Source of the DNA: Emcibacter nanhaiensis
GTDB lineage: Bacteria > Pseudomonadota > Alphaproteobacteria > Sphingomonadales > Emcibacteraceae
Assembly (NCBI RefSeq): GCF_006385175.1
Contig: NZ_VFIY01000004.1
Location: forward strand, 434,001-498,000
Direction of reading: 5' to 3'
Length of the DNA: 64,000 bases
Part shown: positions 42,457-50,179 of the stretch, in pieces
How positions within the stretch are numbered: position 1 is the first letter of the stretch
Layout of the letters: each line of letters starts with the position of its first letter
Position numbers and translations under genes: made by a program
Notes under the pieces: generated by a model
The model's input: only the letters and a program-made list of their open reading frames with translations
The model's database searches: none
What the model was told of the DNA's origin: nothing

Positions 42457-42966
42457 ATGAAAAGAGACCTCGCCTGGTATATGAATGAAGCCAAAAAGAG
42501 ACACGATATTGGATCTGATAGAAAGTTGGCAGAGGCCCTAAACGTGGCTACAGTCGCACGCTGGAGAAACCCCCACAGACCCGATATCCCAACACCTTCA
42601 GTCATGGTAAAGTTGGCAAAAATGGCAGGAATTCCCGAAGAGGTCGCGCTTATTGATCGTGATATCTGGGATGCAGAATTCAGGTCTCCGGAACTCGTAC
42701 CTACCTACAAGAAAATTCTAAACCATTTCCCGAAATATGCCGCCGCCCTGGTCTTCCTCTCCATGATGTTTATGAGCGACATTGACGGTAATGGTGTCGC
42801 AGGTGCCGCCCAGTTCGCGGGATGGGAAAGCTCGCCAATGGCCTTGGCTGCCCTCACTGTAGGCGACATGCAGGCTCCCTCCATATATATTATGCGCCTT
42901 TTGGATATCGCTAAACGGCTGTGTTCTGCTACTCACCGATCTCACCTCCTGGTTACACCGCATTAA
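42457..42966 (+). CDS. Provirus regulator, DUF3693-like, with a host-encoded C-terminus in this state
   Basis: A 169-residue protein. The N-terminus (MKRDLAWYMNEAKKRHDIGS, then DRKLAEALNVATVARWRNP and VMVKLAKMAGIPEEVALID) is a phage-type helix-turn-helix resembling DUF3693 regulators of small, dif-integrating Vibrio phages. A hydrophobic segment follows (KYAAALVFLSMMFM). The dif-like core falls at codons 143-147 (reading IYIMR), so the last 22 residues are encoded by chromosomal DNA past the junction. In the circular element the gene would instead end at 31551 and make 183 residues. It is divergent from the early operon and probably binds the two inverted sites between them. Confidence 0.75.
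   Translation: MKRDLAWYMNEAKKRHDIGSDRKLAEALNVATVARWRNPHRPDIPTPSVMVKLAKMAGIPEEVALIDRDIWDAEFRSPELVPTYKKILNHFPKYAAALVFLSMMFMSDIDGNGVAGAAQFAGWESSPMALAALTVGDMQAPSIYIMRLLDIAKRLCSATHRSHLLVTPH
42873..42900 (-). repeat. Half-degenerate dif-like site, right end of the provirus (attR)
   Basis: Read on the minus strand: XerC-type arm AAGGCGCATAA (42890-42900), centre TATATA (42884-42889), then TGGAGGGAGCC (42873-42883), which does not resemble a XerD arm. The core 42883-42897 is identical to 31426-31440. A good XerC arm with a poor XerD arm on the element side is what Xer-dependent integrative elements carry in their attachment sites, and it would make the junction resistant to normal dif resolution. 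Confidence 0.75.
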
Positions 42967-42998
42967 ATTTTAAGAGCCCTGTTACTCTGTTAGGTCTT

Positions 42999-43406
42999 TC
43001 AAGCAACCGCTCCAGGAGATCTTAATATCTCTACTACGAGAGCTATAGGTAGAATAATAAGTATGATTGACTCTATACAAAAACATGCTGTTATAATTTT
43101 GTGATATCTCGATTCAAGTAGAGCTTTTGTGTTATTTTTATAATGTCCAAAATTAGATAAAAATAGAGACCATGTTATGGTCGCAAAAGCGATAGTTGAG
43201 ACAATAACCCCTGCACTCAAAATATATTCTACACTGTCGCGCAATTCGTTTTTGGAAGTATTTACAAGCAACAGGCTTGAAATATAGATTGCAAAGAAGA
43301 AAGCAGCTGCGGCATACGGAGCGTAAAACTCTTTAATATCATTGTGATCAAATTCGCTAGCATTTTTGTGACTTATAATTTTGGTATCGTCTTCCGTCGT
43401 CGACAT
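42999..43406 (-). CDS. AT-rich four-helix membrane protein
   Basis: 135 residues from ATG 43406 (MSTTEDDTKIISHKNASEFD); the frame continues to 43454 without a better start. Four hydrophobic helices: PYAAAAFFFAIYISSLLLV, EYILSAGVIVSTIAFATITW (running on into SLFL), and two at the end around IITACFCIESIILIILPIAL. Its AT-rich codon use differs from the GC-rich neighbours, suggesting a foreign origin, possibly an older insertion beside dif. Function unknown. Confidence 0.6.
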   Translation of the reverse strand: MSTTEDDTKIISHKNASEFDHNDIKEFYAPYAAAAFFFAIYISSLLLVNTSKNELRDSVEYILSAGVIVSTIAFATITWSLFLSNFGHYKNNTKALLESRYHKIITACFCIESIILIILPIALVVEILRSPGAVA

Positions 43407-43873
43407 TATGTTAGTCCCCGGTTTGTTTCCGAAAGGCAAAACTATAACATACAACCTTTAGTGGTTCATTATGCTTTATATATATTAAAAATATATCTTA
43501 TAGGGCAGATTGGTCGGCTTAATGCAATCTGGCTGGCTTGATCGTCGGTATCCCGCACCTCGCGGCAGGTAATATTATCCTTTTGCTTACCCTGAATCTC
43601 TTCCAGGACTGCCCGCCAAAATCATAAAATTCGCTGTTTTTGTTAATATTTCTTCTGCAACCGGTACTCCGCCCCCGACCCCTATCATCCCCATTTTATT
43701 GCCTTTTTTTTGGTTGCAAAAAATTTAGTTAAAATTTTAACTTATTGATTTTAAATAAAAATTTGACTCTTTTGCCCTGCGTGGATATAGTCTGGCCGAT
43801 TTTTGGGTAGATGAAGGATCCGGACAATAACCGGCAAAAAAGGGGCGGTCGAGTAACTGGCCGCAGGGAGCCC
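43407..43873. other. AT-rich intergenic region upstream of the marR-macAB genes
   Basis: No supported gene. It holds a 16-base perfect palindrome AGTTAAAATTTTAACT (43727-43742) and a promoter-like TTGACT-N17-TATAGT. The part 43530-43700 has no clear signals. Base composition is far more AT-rich than the flanking chromosome. Confidence 0.5.
43763..43791 (+). promoter_or_regulatory. Candidate sigma-70 promoter of the marR-macAB operon
   Basis: TTGACT (43763-43768), a 17-base spacer, and TATAGT (43786-43791). Transcription would start near 43798, giving a leader of about 75 bases to the preferred marR start. The palindrome at 43727-43742 is 20 bases upstream of the -35. Confidence 0.6.
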
Positions 43874-44338
43874 ATGATAAAGAAAAACAAAAAGACAGCG
43901 ATTGGGGATATTACACCGCAGGAAGCCAGGGCCATGGTTCTGGTCCAGAATGTACTGGCGTTGCGCCATCGGCTTTACCGCATGGCCAGCGAAGCAGCAC
44001 CGGACCATAACCTGAAAAGCTCGGAGCTGGCGCTGATCGTCTCCCTCGGCCGCAACGGCACCCAGTCCATGAGCGACCTGGCCAAGGCGTGTTTTTTCTC
44101 GCCGCCCAATGCCACCTATATCGTCTCCTCGCTGGAGAAAAAAGGCCTGGTCAAGCGCGAACGCTCCGACAAATCCAGCCGGGTGGTCTATGTCAACCTG
44201 ACGCCGGCCGGCGAAGCGGTGTTTGAGACCGCCTTCCCGCAAATCGTTGCAAAGTTCCGCACCTTCTTTGACAAGCGGCTTTCGCTGGAGCAGATGGACT
44301 ATCTGGAACTGCTGCTGGGCCAGCTGGTGAGCGACTGA
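43874..44338 (+). CDS. MarR family transcriptional regulator
   Basis: 154 residues from ATG 43874, which has AGGGAG five bases upstream; the in-frame ATG 43811 would lie 13 bases after the predicted transcription start and is less likely. Winged helix-turn-helix: KSSELALIVSLGRNGTQSMS, DLAKACFFSPPNATYIVSSL (recognition helix), EKKGLVKRERSDKSSRVVYV (wing). It precedes a MacA/MacB exporter in the same direction, so it most likely represses that operon and releases it on binding a toxic ligand. Confidence 0.9.
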   Translation: MIKKNKKTAIGDITPQEARAMVLVQNVLALRHRLYRMASEAAPDHNLKSSELALIVSLGRNGTQSMSDLAKACFFSPPNATYIVSSLEKKGLVKRERSDKSSRVVYVNLTPAGEAVFETAFPQIVAKFRTFFDKRLSLEQMDYLELLLGQLVSD

Positions 44339-44446
44339 CCCCCTGCTCCGGGATTGATTTCCGACTGTGAAATAAACATTTAACGACGGTTTTATTATCG
44401 GCTATCGTACTATGGTTATGTTTCGTAATCTGGTGAGATAGCTGTT

Positions 44447-45904
44447 GTGTTGAACCGAAAAACAATTTCCGTCGCCGTCATTGTCCTTGTCGTCCTGTCC
44501 GGCCTTTATTTTCTGGTCTGGCGCCCTTCTTCCGCCGCTGACGATATGGTTTATGTGACCGAAGCCCTCGATCGCGGCTCCATCAACCGCAGCATCTATA
44601 CCTCCGGCACGGTGCAGCCGGTGGTGTCGGTTGATGTCGGCTCCCAGCTGTCCGGCCAGATTACCGCGCTCTACAAGGATTATAATTCCGAGGTCAGGAA
44701 GGACGAGATCATCGCCAAGATCGATCCCCGCTCCTTTGCCGCCCGGGTGCGCCAGTCCGAGGCCGATGTGGCGCTGGCCGACGCCAACCTGGAAAAGGCC
44801 AAAGCCAGCCTGGTGCAGGAACAGGCCCTGCTCCACCAGGCCGAACTGGCCTTCAGGCGCCAGAAGGAGCTGCTCGGCCGCGGCAACGTCTCACAAAGCG
44901 CCTATGACGAGGCGGAAGCCAGTTACAAGACCGCCGAAGCGGCGGTGCTGGTCGCCAGGTCCCAGGTGAAGAATGCCGAGGCGGCGCTGTTGCAGAGCCG
45001 GGAAAACCTGGAACAGAACCAGCTTGACCTCGACCGCACCGATATCCGCTCCCCCATTGACGGGGTGGTGATCGACCGGGTCGTCAACGTCGGCCAGACG
45101 GTGGCCGCCAGCATGTCGACGCCGGTGCTGTTCACCATCGCCCAGGACCTGCGCGAAATGCAGATCGAGGCCGAAGTGGATGAGGCCGATATCGGCAATA
45201 TCCGCGACGGCAATATTGTATTCTTCACCGTTGACGCCTTCCCCGACCTCAAGTTCGAGGGCAGTGTCCGGCAGGTGCGCCTGGCGCCGGAAGAATCCCA
45301 GAGCGTCGTCACCTATACGGTGATTATTTCCGCCCGCAACGAGGAGCTCAAGCTGCTGCCCGGGATGACCGCCAATGTGAATATTATCACCGGCCAGCGC
45401 AAGAATGTGCTCAGGGTCCGCAACCAGGCGCTGCGCTATTCGCCGCGCGATGAAAGCCTGGTGGTGGAGGCGGAGCCCCTCTCCGCCCCGCCGGCCAACG
45501 GCAGCCGCTCCGGGCCGCGCCTGCCGGAAGAGCTCAACCTGACCGACGCGCAGCAGGCCGAAATCGATGCGCGCCTGAAGGAGCTGTTTGACAGCAACCG
45601 GGACCGTATCATGGGCCCGCCGCCCGGCGCCGCCGAACGGGACGCCATGCGCCAGCGCATGAACAATATCTTCCGTGAAGTGCTGACGCCGGAGCAGTTC
45701 GACCTGCTGGAAAAGGAACAGAACAGCCGCGAACGGCCCCGGGACGGCGTGCTTTATACCCGGGACGCGGACGGTCGGCTGGTCCGTTATTCGATCCTGA
45801 TCGGCATCAGTGACGAGGATTACACCGAAATTATCGGCAACCCGCCCTATCTTTCCGCCGGCACTGAGGTGGTCCTCAGGGAAAAATCTGTCAGGAAAGA
45901 CTGA
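44447..45904 (+). CDS. macA: Periplasmic adaptor of a MacAB-type exporter, with a Spy-like insert
   Basis: 485 residues from GTG 44447. N-terminal membrane anchor (SVAVIVLVVLSGLYFLV), barrel-sandwich hybrid halves (SVDVGSQLSGQITALYKDYN; TDIRSPIDGVVIDRVVNVGQ) around a long alpha-helical hairpin rich in Ala, Glu and Arg (about residues 100-200), then the beta-barrel domain. Between the beta-barrel and the final domain (about residues 345-420) is an unusual helical segment with two LTxxQ motifs (LTDAQQAEIDARLKEL; LTPEQFDLLEKEQ), as in Spy/CpxP periplasmic chaperones. Its stop overlaps the ATG of the ATPase gene. No outer-membrane channel is encoded nearby. Confidence 0.88.
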   Translation: MLNRKTISVAVIVLVVLSGLYFLVWRPSSAADDMVYVTEALDRGSINRSIYTSGTVQPVVSVDVGSQLSGQITALYKDYNSEVRKDEIIAKIDPRSFAARVRQSEADVALADANLEKAKASLVQEQALLHQAELAFRRQKELLGRGNVSQSAYDEAEASYKTAEAAVLVARSQVKNAEAALLQSRENLEQNQLDLDRTDIRSPIDGVVIDRVVNVGQTVAASMSTPVLFTIAQDLREMQIEAEVDEADIGNIRDGNIVFFTVDAFPDLKFEGSVRQVRLAPEESQSVVTYTVIISARNEELKLLPGMTANVNIITGQRKNVLRVRNQALRYSPRDESLVVEAEPLSAPPANGSRSGPRLPEELNLTDAQQAEIDARLKELFDSNRDRIMGPPPGAAERDAMRQRMNNIFREVLTPEQFDLLEKEQNSRERPRDGVLYTRDADGRLVRYSILIGISDEDYTEIIGNPPYLSAGTEVVLREKSVRKD

Positions 45905-46629
45905 TGGCCGGACCCGGGACCCCAACAGCCGCATCGCCGCTGATTTCCTGCATGGAGCTGCATCGCCACTACCAGCTCGGCGATTCCGTCGTCCGGGCCC
46001 TGGACGGCGTCACCACCTCCATTGACGAAGGCGAATATGTCGCCATCATGGGCGCTTCGGGCTCCGGCAAATCGACCTTCATGAATATGATCGGCATGCT
46101 CGATGTGCCGGATTCAGGAGAGCTCTCCATTGACGGCCGCCGGGTCGGTGAGCTCACGTCCGACGAACTGGCCCGGCTCAGGAATGAACGGATCGGTTTC
46201 GTCTTCCAGCAGTTCAACCTGCTGTCCCGGGCGACGGCGCTGGACAATGTCAAACTGCCGCTGCTCTATTCGCCGATGGCCTCGTCCGAGATGACGCCCC
46301 GGGCGATGGAATGCCTGCGTCTGGTGGGGCTGGAAGAGCGGGCCGGCCACCTGCCCTCGCAGCTGTCCGGCGGCCAGCAGCAGCGGGTCGCCATCGCCCG
46401 GGCGCTGGCCAACCGGCCGAAAATCCTCCTCGCCGATGAACCGACCGGGGCGCTCGACAGCAAGACCTCGCGCGATATCATGGAGCTGTTCACCAGACTG
46501 AACGACCAGGGGATTACGGTGATTATCGTGACCCATGAGCAGGAGGTGGCCGATTACGCCCGGCGCCAGCTGGTGTTCCGGGACGGCAAAATCATCCACG
46601 ACAGCGCAGCAGAGGGAGAAGCGGCATGA
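45904..46629 (+). CDS. ABC transporter ATP-binding protein, MacB/LolD type
   Basis: The 241-residue ATPase partner of the exporter: Walker A GASGSGKST, Q-loop FVFQQFNLLSRATAL, signature LSGGQQQRVAIA, Walker B ILLADEPTGALD and the switch His in VTHEQEV. In E. coli MacB the ATPase and permease are fused; here they are separate genes overlapping by 4 bases. Coupled by overlap to the adaptor gene as well. Confidence 0.92.
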   Translation: MAGPGTPTAASPLISCMELHRHYQLGDSVVRALDGVTTSIDEGEYVAIMGASGSGKSTFMNMIGMLDVPDSGELSIDGRRVGELTSDELARLRNERIGFVFQQFNLLSRATALDNVKLPLLYSPMASSEMTPRAMECLRLVGLEERAGHLPSQLSGGQQQRVAIARALANRPKILLADEPTGALDSKTSRDIMELFTRLNDQGITVIIVTHEQEVADYARRQLVFRDGKIIHDSAAEGEAA

Positions 46630-47858
46630 GGCTTGCCACCAGCGTCACCATCGCCCTCAACGCGCTCAGGCTCAATGCCCTGCGCAGCTTCCTGACCATG
46701 CTCGGCATTATCATCGGTGTTGCCGCCGTAATCGTCATGGTGTCCATCAGCAACGGCGCCCAGCAGCAGGTCGAAGCGGTGATCAACAGCCTCGGCACCA
46801 ATATCCTGATGGTGCGTCCCGGGGCCGGTTTCATGGGCCGGCGCAGCGCCGGTGCCGGCACCGACAAACCCTTTTCCGAAAAGGATTTCGAAACTCTGCA
46901 GAAGGAAGTAGAGGATGTCTATGCCATGACCGGCTCGCTGACCGCGTCCGCCCCGGTGATCAGCGGCAATATCAATTGGCTGACCAGCATCCAGGGCGGC
47001 CATGTGGGCTACCTGAAAACCATGGACTGGGAACTGGCCAGCGGTCGCAACTATACCGACCAGGAAGTGCGCTCGGCGGCCAAGGTCGCCATTCTCGGCC
47101 AGACTGTGGTCGAGGAACTGTTCGGTGATGCCGACCCGCTGGGCCAGCGCATCCGCATCAAGAAAATCCCCTTCACCGTGATCGGGGTATTGCAGGAAAA
47201 GGGCCAGAATGCCTTCGGCCGCGACCAGGACGATATTGTGATCATCCCTATCTCAACGGCCCGCAAGCGCATCGCCGGACGGGACGAAACGGTGCCCGAC
47301 CAGGTGCCGTCCATCACCATCAAGATGGAAGACTGGGTTGACCTGGACGCCGCCAAAACCCGGGTCGAGGACATCCTGCGGGAACGGCGCAAGATCAAGG
47401 CCGGTGATGCCGATGATTTCGGCGTGCACAACCTGTCGGAAATGGTCAAGGCCCGCACCTCGACGGAAACCACCCTGTCGGTCCTGCTGGCGGCGACAGC
47501 GGCCATCTCCCTGATAGTCGGCGGCATCGGCATCATGAATATCATGCTGGTCTCGGTGACTGAACGCACCCGGGAAATCGGCCTCCGGCTCAGCGTCGGG
47601 GCGCGCAAGCGGGATATCCTGCAGCAGTTTCTGGTCGAGGGCATCACCCTGTGCCTGATCGGCGGCCTGATCGGCATCGTCATTGGCGTCGGCGCTACGG
47701 TGATGATCAGCCAGATCGGCAACTGGCCCATCGTCATCGGCCCGTCCGTGATCCTGCTGGCCATCGGCGCGGCAGCCGCGGTCGGGATTTTCTTCGGCTA
47801 TTACCCGGCGCACAAGGCCGCCAATCTCAATCCGATTGATGCCCTGCGCTACGAATAA
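46626..47858 (+). CDS. ABC transporter permease, MacB-type
   Basis: A 410-residue permease with the four-helix MacB layout. The N-terminal helix (LRSFLTMLGIIIGVAAVIVM) is followed by a periplasmic domain (about residues 45-280) and three C-terminal helices including LLAATAAISLIVGGIGIMNI. MLVSVTERTREIGLRLSVGA marks the conserved coupling segment. Completes the adaptor, ATPase, permease unit, likely exporting a drug, peptide or lipid from the periplasm. Its last 32 bases overlap, tail-to-tail, the next gene. Confidence 0.92.
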   Translation: MRLATSVTIALNALRLNALRSFLTMLGIIIGVAAVIVMVSISNGAQQQVEAVINSLGTNILMVRPGAGFMGRRSAGAGTDKPFSEKDFETLQKEVEDVYAMTGSLTASAPVISGNINWLTSIQGGHVGYLKTMDWELASGRNYTDQEVRSAAKVAILGQTVVEELFGDADPLGQRIRIKKIPFTVIGVLQEKGQNAFGRDQDDIVIIPISTARKRIAGRDETVPDQVPSITIKMEDWVDLDAAKTRVEDILRERRKIKAGDADDFGVHNLSEMVKARTSTETTLSVLLAATAAISLIVGGIGIMNIMLVSVTERTREIGLRLSVGARKRDILQQFLVEGITLCLIGGLIGIVIGVGATVMISQIGNWPIVIGPSVILLAIGAAAAVGIFFGYYPAHKAANLNPIDALRYE

Positions 47859-48348
47859 GCTCCCTCACCTGTGACACCGTAAAGGGCTTCCAGTCCCGGG
47901 GCAGGCGTCCGGCAACAGCGTCACCGTCACCGATCTCAAAAGCGAGCACGGTCTGCAGGCTGTGGGACAGTATGGCATAGGCGCCGTCCCTGCGGCCGGA
48001 CAGGAAGATCAGATAGTCTTTGTCAGCCGACGGATAAAAGGCCATGGTCTGGCCCGGCATATGGATATCCAGGATCTCCGGCGCACTGCCTTTGACAAGC
48101 TCCTTCACCTTGAAGGCGACCTGCATGGGAGAGTCGGTCGGCGAGGCGGAAAACTGGCGGTCCAGCGGTCGGGCGATCGCAATGACCGGCGCCGTCTTGA
48201 CGGCGTCCTCCAGAGACCCGCTGAAAACTGTGAACTGCTTGCCGGTAAGGGAAATTTGTGAAAAGGCACTCCCCGGCAAAAGTCCGGGAAGTGCAGTTAA
48301 GAACAAGAGTGGGAAAAACAGCTTTTTGATAAGTGAAGAAGAAACCAT
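47827..48348 (-). CDS. Secreted protein of unknown function (173 residues)
   Basis: Sec signal peptide (about residues 1-30, ending GSAFS). The mature part is mainly beta, with KTAPVIAIARPLDRQFSASP and YLIFLSGRRDGAYAILSHSL. No family recognised. It lies 15 bases downstream of the metalloprotease gene on the same strand, so the two are probably co-transcribed. Confidence 0.7.
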   Translation of the reverse strand: MVSSSLIKKLFFPLLFLTALPGLLPGSAFSQISLTGKQFTVFSGSLEDAVKTAPVIAIARPLDRQFSASPTDSPMQVAFKVKELVKGSAPEILDIHMPGQTMAFYPSADKDYLIFLSGRRDGAYAILSHSLQTVLAFEIGDGDAVAGRLPRDWKPFTVSQVRELIRSAGHQSD

Positions 48349-48363
48349 TTTTCCCCTTTATGG

Positions 48364-50001
48364 TTAGTTGGCGAACTTTTTCCGCCGCGCCCGGACCAGG
48401 AAGCCAAGTCCCATGGCCAGAAGCAGGCCGGCGGCCGGAGCGGAAACCACAGTCCTTGTCACGAACAGCTGGTAATTCCCTGTACTCCATTCATCAAAGC
48501 CGGTTCCGGTATAATCAAATCCGCTGACGACGGCATAGAAGATGCCAGTATAGTCCATGATGAAGTCGAAAACAAAGGAATCAGGACTTTCAAATTCGTC
48601 ATCACTATAGGTGATCAGGTTCATGTCCTCATCAAAAATATACAGGATGGAGTCAAAAAAGTCGTCATTGTTCCAGTTCACCAGGGAAATGACCTCGAGG
48701 TTGAAAATATCGCCCTCTTCACCTTCGAAGGCGTAGAAGTCCAGCTGTTCAATTTCTGAAATACTGCCTTCGATGGAAATGGCGTCTACCAGCCAGCGTT
48801 TGTTGGCATTATCCCCCTCGACAAGTGTATTCGGCACCACTAGTTTTTCCAGTTTCACTTCCTGAGCAGTGTCAAACCAGCTGTGGTCGCCGTCTGTTTC
48901 GTCGACAACCTGGCCCTGTTCGTTGAAGGTCAGCTTGATGGCGGAACGTTCGCTGAAGAAACGGTCGGTAACGACAGAATCTGCAAAGCTGAGGCCGGCG
49001 CTGTAACCGGATCCCATCAGGTGCAGGGTGGTTTCGTCGGCATTGCGCGGTCCTGTATAGGTCGGCAGGAAGGCATCATCCGGCGGCGTTCCGGTCGTCG
49101 GCAGCCCTTCCCCGATCGGCCCCCAGGCTTCATAGTGACGCAGGCCGACGGTATGACCCAGCTCGTGGGCGCCGGTCTGGGCGCTCTGGATTGTCGCGGC
49201 GGCGGCAATATTTTCAGGCGTATCGGCCAGGCCGGTCAGTGCGGTAAATATTCCGAGATCACTCAGGATCGCCCAGGCATTGCCGTCAATGTTGGCGTTA
49301 TCGCCACGGTTCAGGTTCCGGAAATCAATGGATTCTGCGATACCGAAAGTGACAGAGGTAATGGTTCCGCCGTCAGCGACGTTGATTCCTGCCGGCCCGG
49401 AGCTCGCACCCTCTCCCGGCATGTTGGCGTTAAAGAACATGGTGCCGTATACGCCGTCCTCGGGAGCTTCGAGAACAAATTGGTAGTTAAACCCGGCATA
49501 GTCGGCCTGGAATCTCTGCTGGATATATTCACGCTCGGCCTGGGTATAAATATGTTCATCGAACTCGAGGGTGACGTCAGCGCCCGTTCCATCTGCGTTT
49601 TCCTTGAACGTGCGGCTGTAGGTGCCGGTTGTGGCACTGTCAAAGTCCAGATAAACAACCTGCGGCCCCGAAGCGTTGGCGCCGGTCGAGGCAGGCCTGG
49701 ATACCTGCCCGTCGGCAAAACCGTCGGCAACAACTGAACTGGCGACGGGAGCGCCGGACTGAATGATTGTGTCAAACCTGCCGCCGGACAGCATTTGCTC
49801 CTTCTGGGACATGGGCGCATTTTGCCAGTGACTGCAGGTGGTGGAATGCGTATGGGTCACCAGACTGTTCAGGTCATCAACCGACAGCATCGTACCCAGG
49901 GTCGTTGCATAGGCCGGCGCGCCCATCGCGACGACCGAGATGGCCCCCAGGAGGGCCACTTTCTTTATTTTTGAAGTTGTATCGTGAAAATCCATGGTCA
50001 T
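48364..50001 (-). CDS. Secreted zinc metalloprotease with PEP-CTERM-like sorting tail
   Basis: 545 residues from ATG 50001, which follows GGAAGGGG. A Sec signal peptide (KVALLGAISVVAMGAPAYA) leads to a region with the metzincin-type motif HELGHTVGLRH (three His ligands plus catalytic Glu) near residue 275. The C-terminal third is a beta-rich domain (segments such as EQLDFYAFEGEEGDIFNLEV), as in pre-peptidase or bacterial C-terminal domains. The end is a short APAA motif, a hydrophobic helix (GLLLAMGLGFLV) and a basic cluster RARRKK, the tripartite pattern of PEP-CTERM/exosortase substrates. It is likely processed at the membrane and displayed or released. No exosortase is in the window. Confidence 0.85.
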   Translation of the reverse strand: MTMDFHDTTSKIKKVALLGAISVVAMGAPAYATTLGTMLSVDDLNSLVTHTHSTTCSHWQNAPMSQKEQMLSGGRFDTIIQSGAPVASSVVADGFADGQVSRPASTGANASGPQVVYLDFDSATTGTYSRTFKENADGTGADVTLEFDEHIYTQAEREYIQQRFQADYAGFNYQFVLEAPEDGVYGTMFFNANMPGEGASSGPAGINVADGGTITSVTFGIAESIDFRNLNRGDNANIDGNAWAILSDLGIFTALTGLADTPENIAAAATIQSAQTGAHELGHTVGLRHYEAWGPIGEGLPTTGTPPDDAFLPTYTGPRNADETTLHLMGSGYSAGLSFADSVVTDRFFSERSAIKLTFNEQGQVVDETDGDHSWFDTAQEVKLEKLVVPNTLVEGDNANKRWLVDAISIEGSISEIEQLDFYAFEGEEGDIFNLEVISLVNWNNDDFFDSILYIFDEDMNLITYSDDEFESPDSFVFDFIMDYTGIFYAVVSGFDYTGTGFDEWSTGNYQLFVTRTVVSAPAAGLLLAMGLGFLVRARRKKFAN

Positions 50002-50108
50002 GGAAAATCCCCTTCCGTAAGAATAAAAATATATATTCCCGCCTCGAAGGCAGGTTTTCATTTGGCTTACATTTGTGGGAAAGACCGGCTTGTGACTTTC
50101 CCTCCCCG

Positions 50109-50147
50109 GCCCTGTCGGGTATTTTTACAGTTAGTGATCGACAGGGC
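50109..50147. repeat. Inverted repeat in the metalloprotease 5' leader
   Basis: GCCCTGTCG (50109-50117) and CGACAGGGC (50139-50147) are perfect complements 21 bases apart. If transcription starts about 12 bases after the sigma-54 GC, the repeat would sit at the very 5' end of the transcript. It could be an mRNA hairpin or a protein-binding site. Confidence 0.45.
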
Positions 50148-50163
50148 AGCCAATCATGGTTAA

Positions 50164-50179
50164 TGCAAATTTCACGCCA
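50164..50179 (-). promoter_or_regulatory. Candidate sigma-54 promoter upstream of the metalloprotease
   Basis: On the minus strand the sequence reads TGGCGTGAAATTTGCA. GG (50177-50178) and GC (50165-50166) are separated by exactly 10 bases, and 14 of the 16 positions match the usual TGGCACG-N4-TTGCA form. It lies about 165 bases before the start codon. Exosortase-linked genes in proteobacteria are often under RpoN with a PrsR-type activator, which supports the call. Confidence 0.5.

Larger units (their letters stand above)
31427..42897. mobile_element. Provirus of a small tailless icosahedral virus, integrated at dif
   Basis: About 11.46 kb between two dif-like sites. Gene content: two regulators on the plus strand at the extreme ends, and leftward operons for replication (Rep, SSB), packaging ATPase, capsid candidate, seven or more small membrane proteins, a basic peptide, holin and cell-wall hydrolase, plus an adenine methyltransferase. 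No terminase, portal, tail or integrase gene is present. Size and content fit viruses with double-jelly-roll capsids and an internal membrane (PM2 is about 10 kb). The absence of a recombinase together with the dif boundaries implies integration by host XerC/XerD. Family placement (corticovirus-like, FLiP-like or new) is inference, since none of the proteins could be compared with databases here. Confidence 0.8.

Noticed and set aside
31427-42897. Filamentous (inovirus) provirus as the identity of the dif element.
   Set aside because: dif integration, small size and a DUF3693-like regulator fit, but the holin plus cell wall hydrolase, a 276-residue capsid-size protein, and an ATPase lacking the Zot membrane helix and periplasmic tail do not.
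31427-42897. Tailed prophage or gene transfer agent remnant.
   Set aside because: The holin resembles GTA-linked holins, but no terminase, portal, protease or tail protein is present and the operons are intact rather than decayed.
43480-43510. AT-rich stretch TATATATTAAAAATATATC as another dif site.
   Set aside because: Lacks both the GCGCATAA and the TTATG arms.
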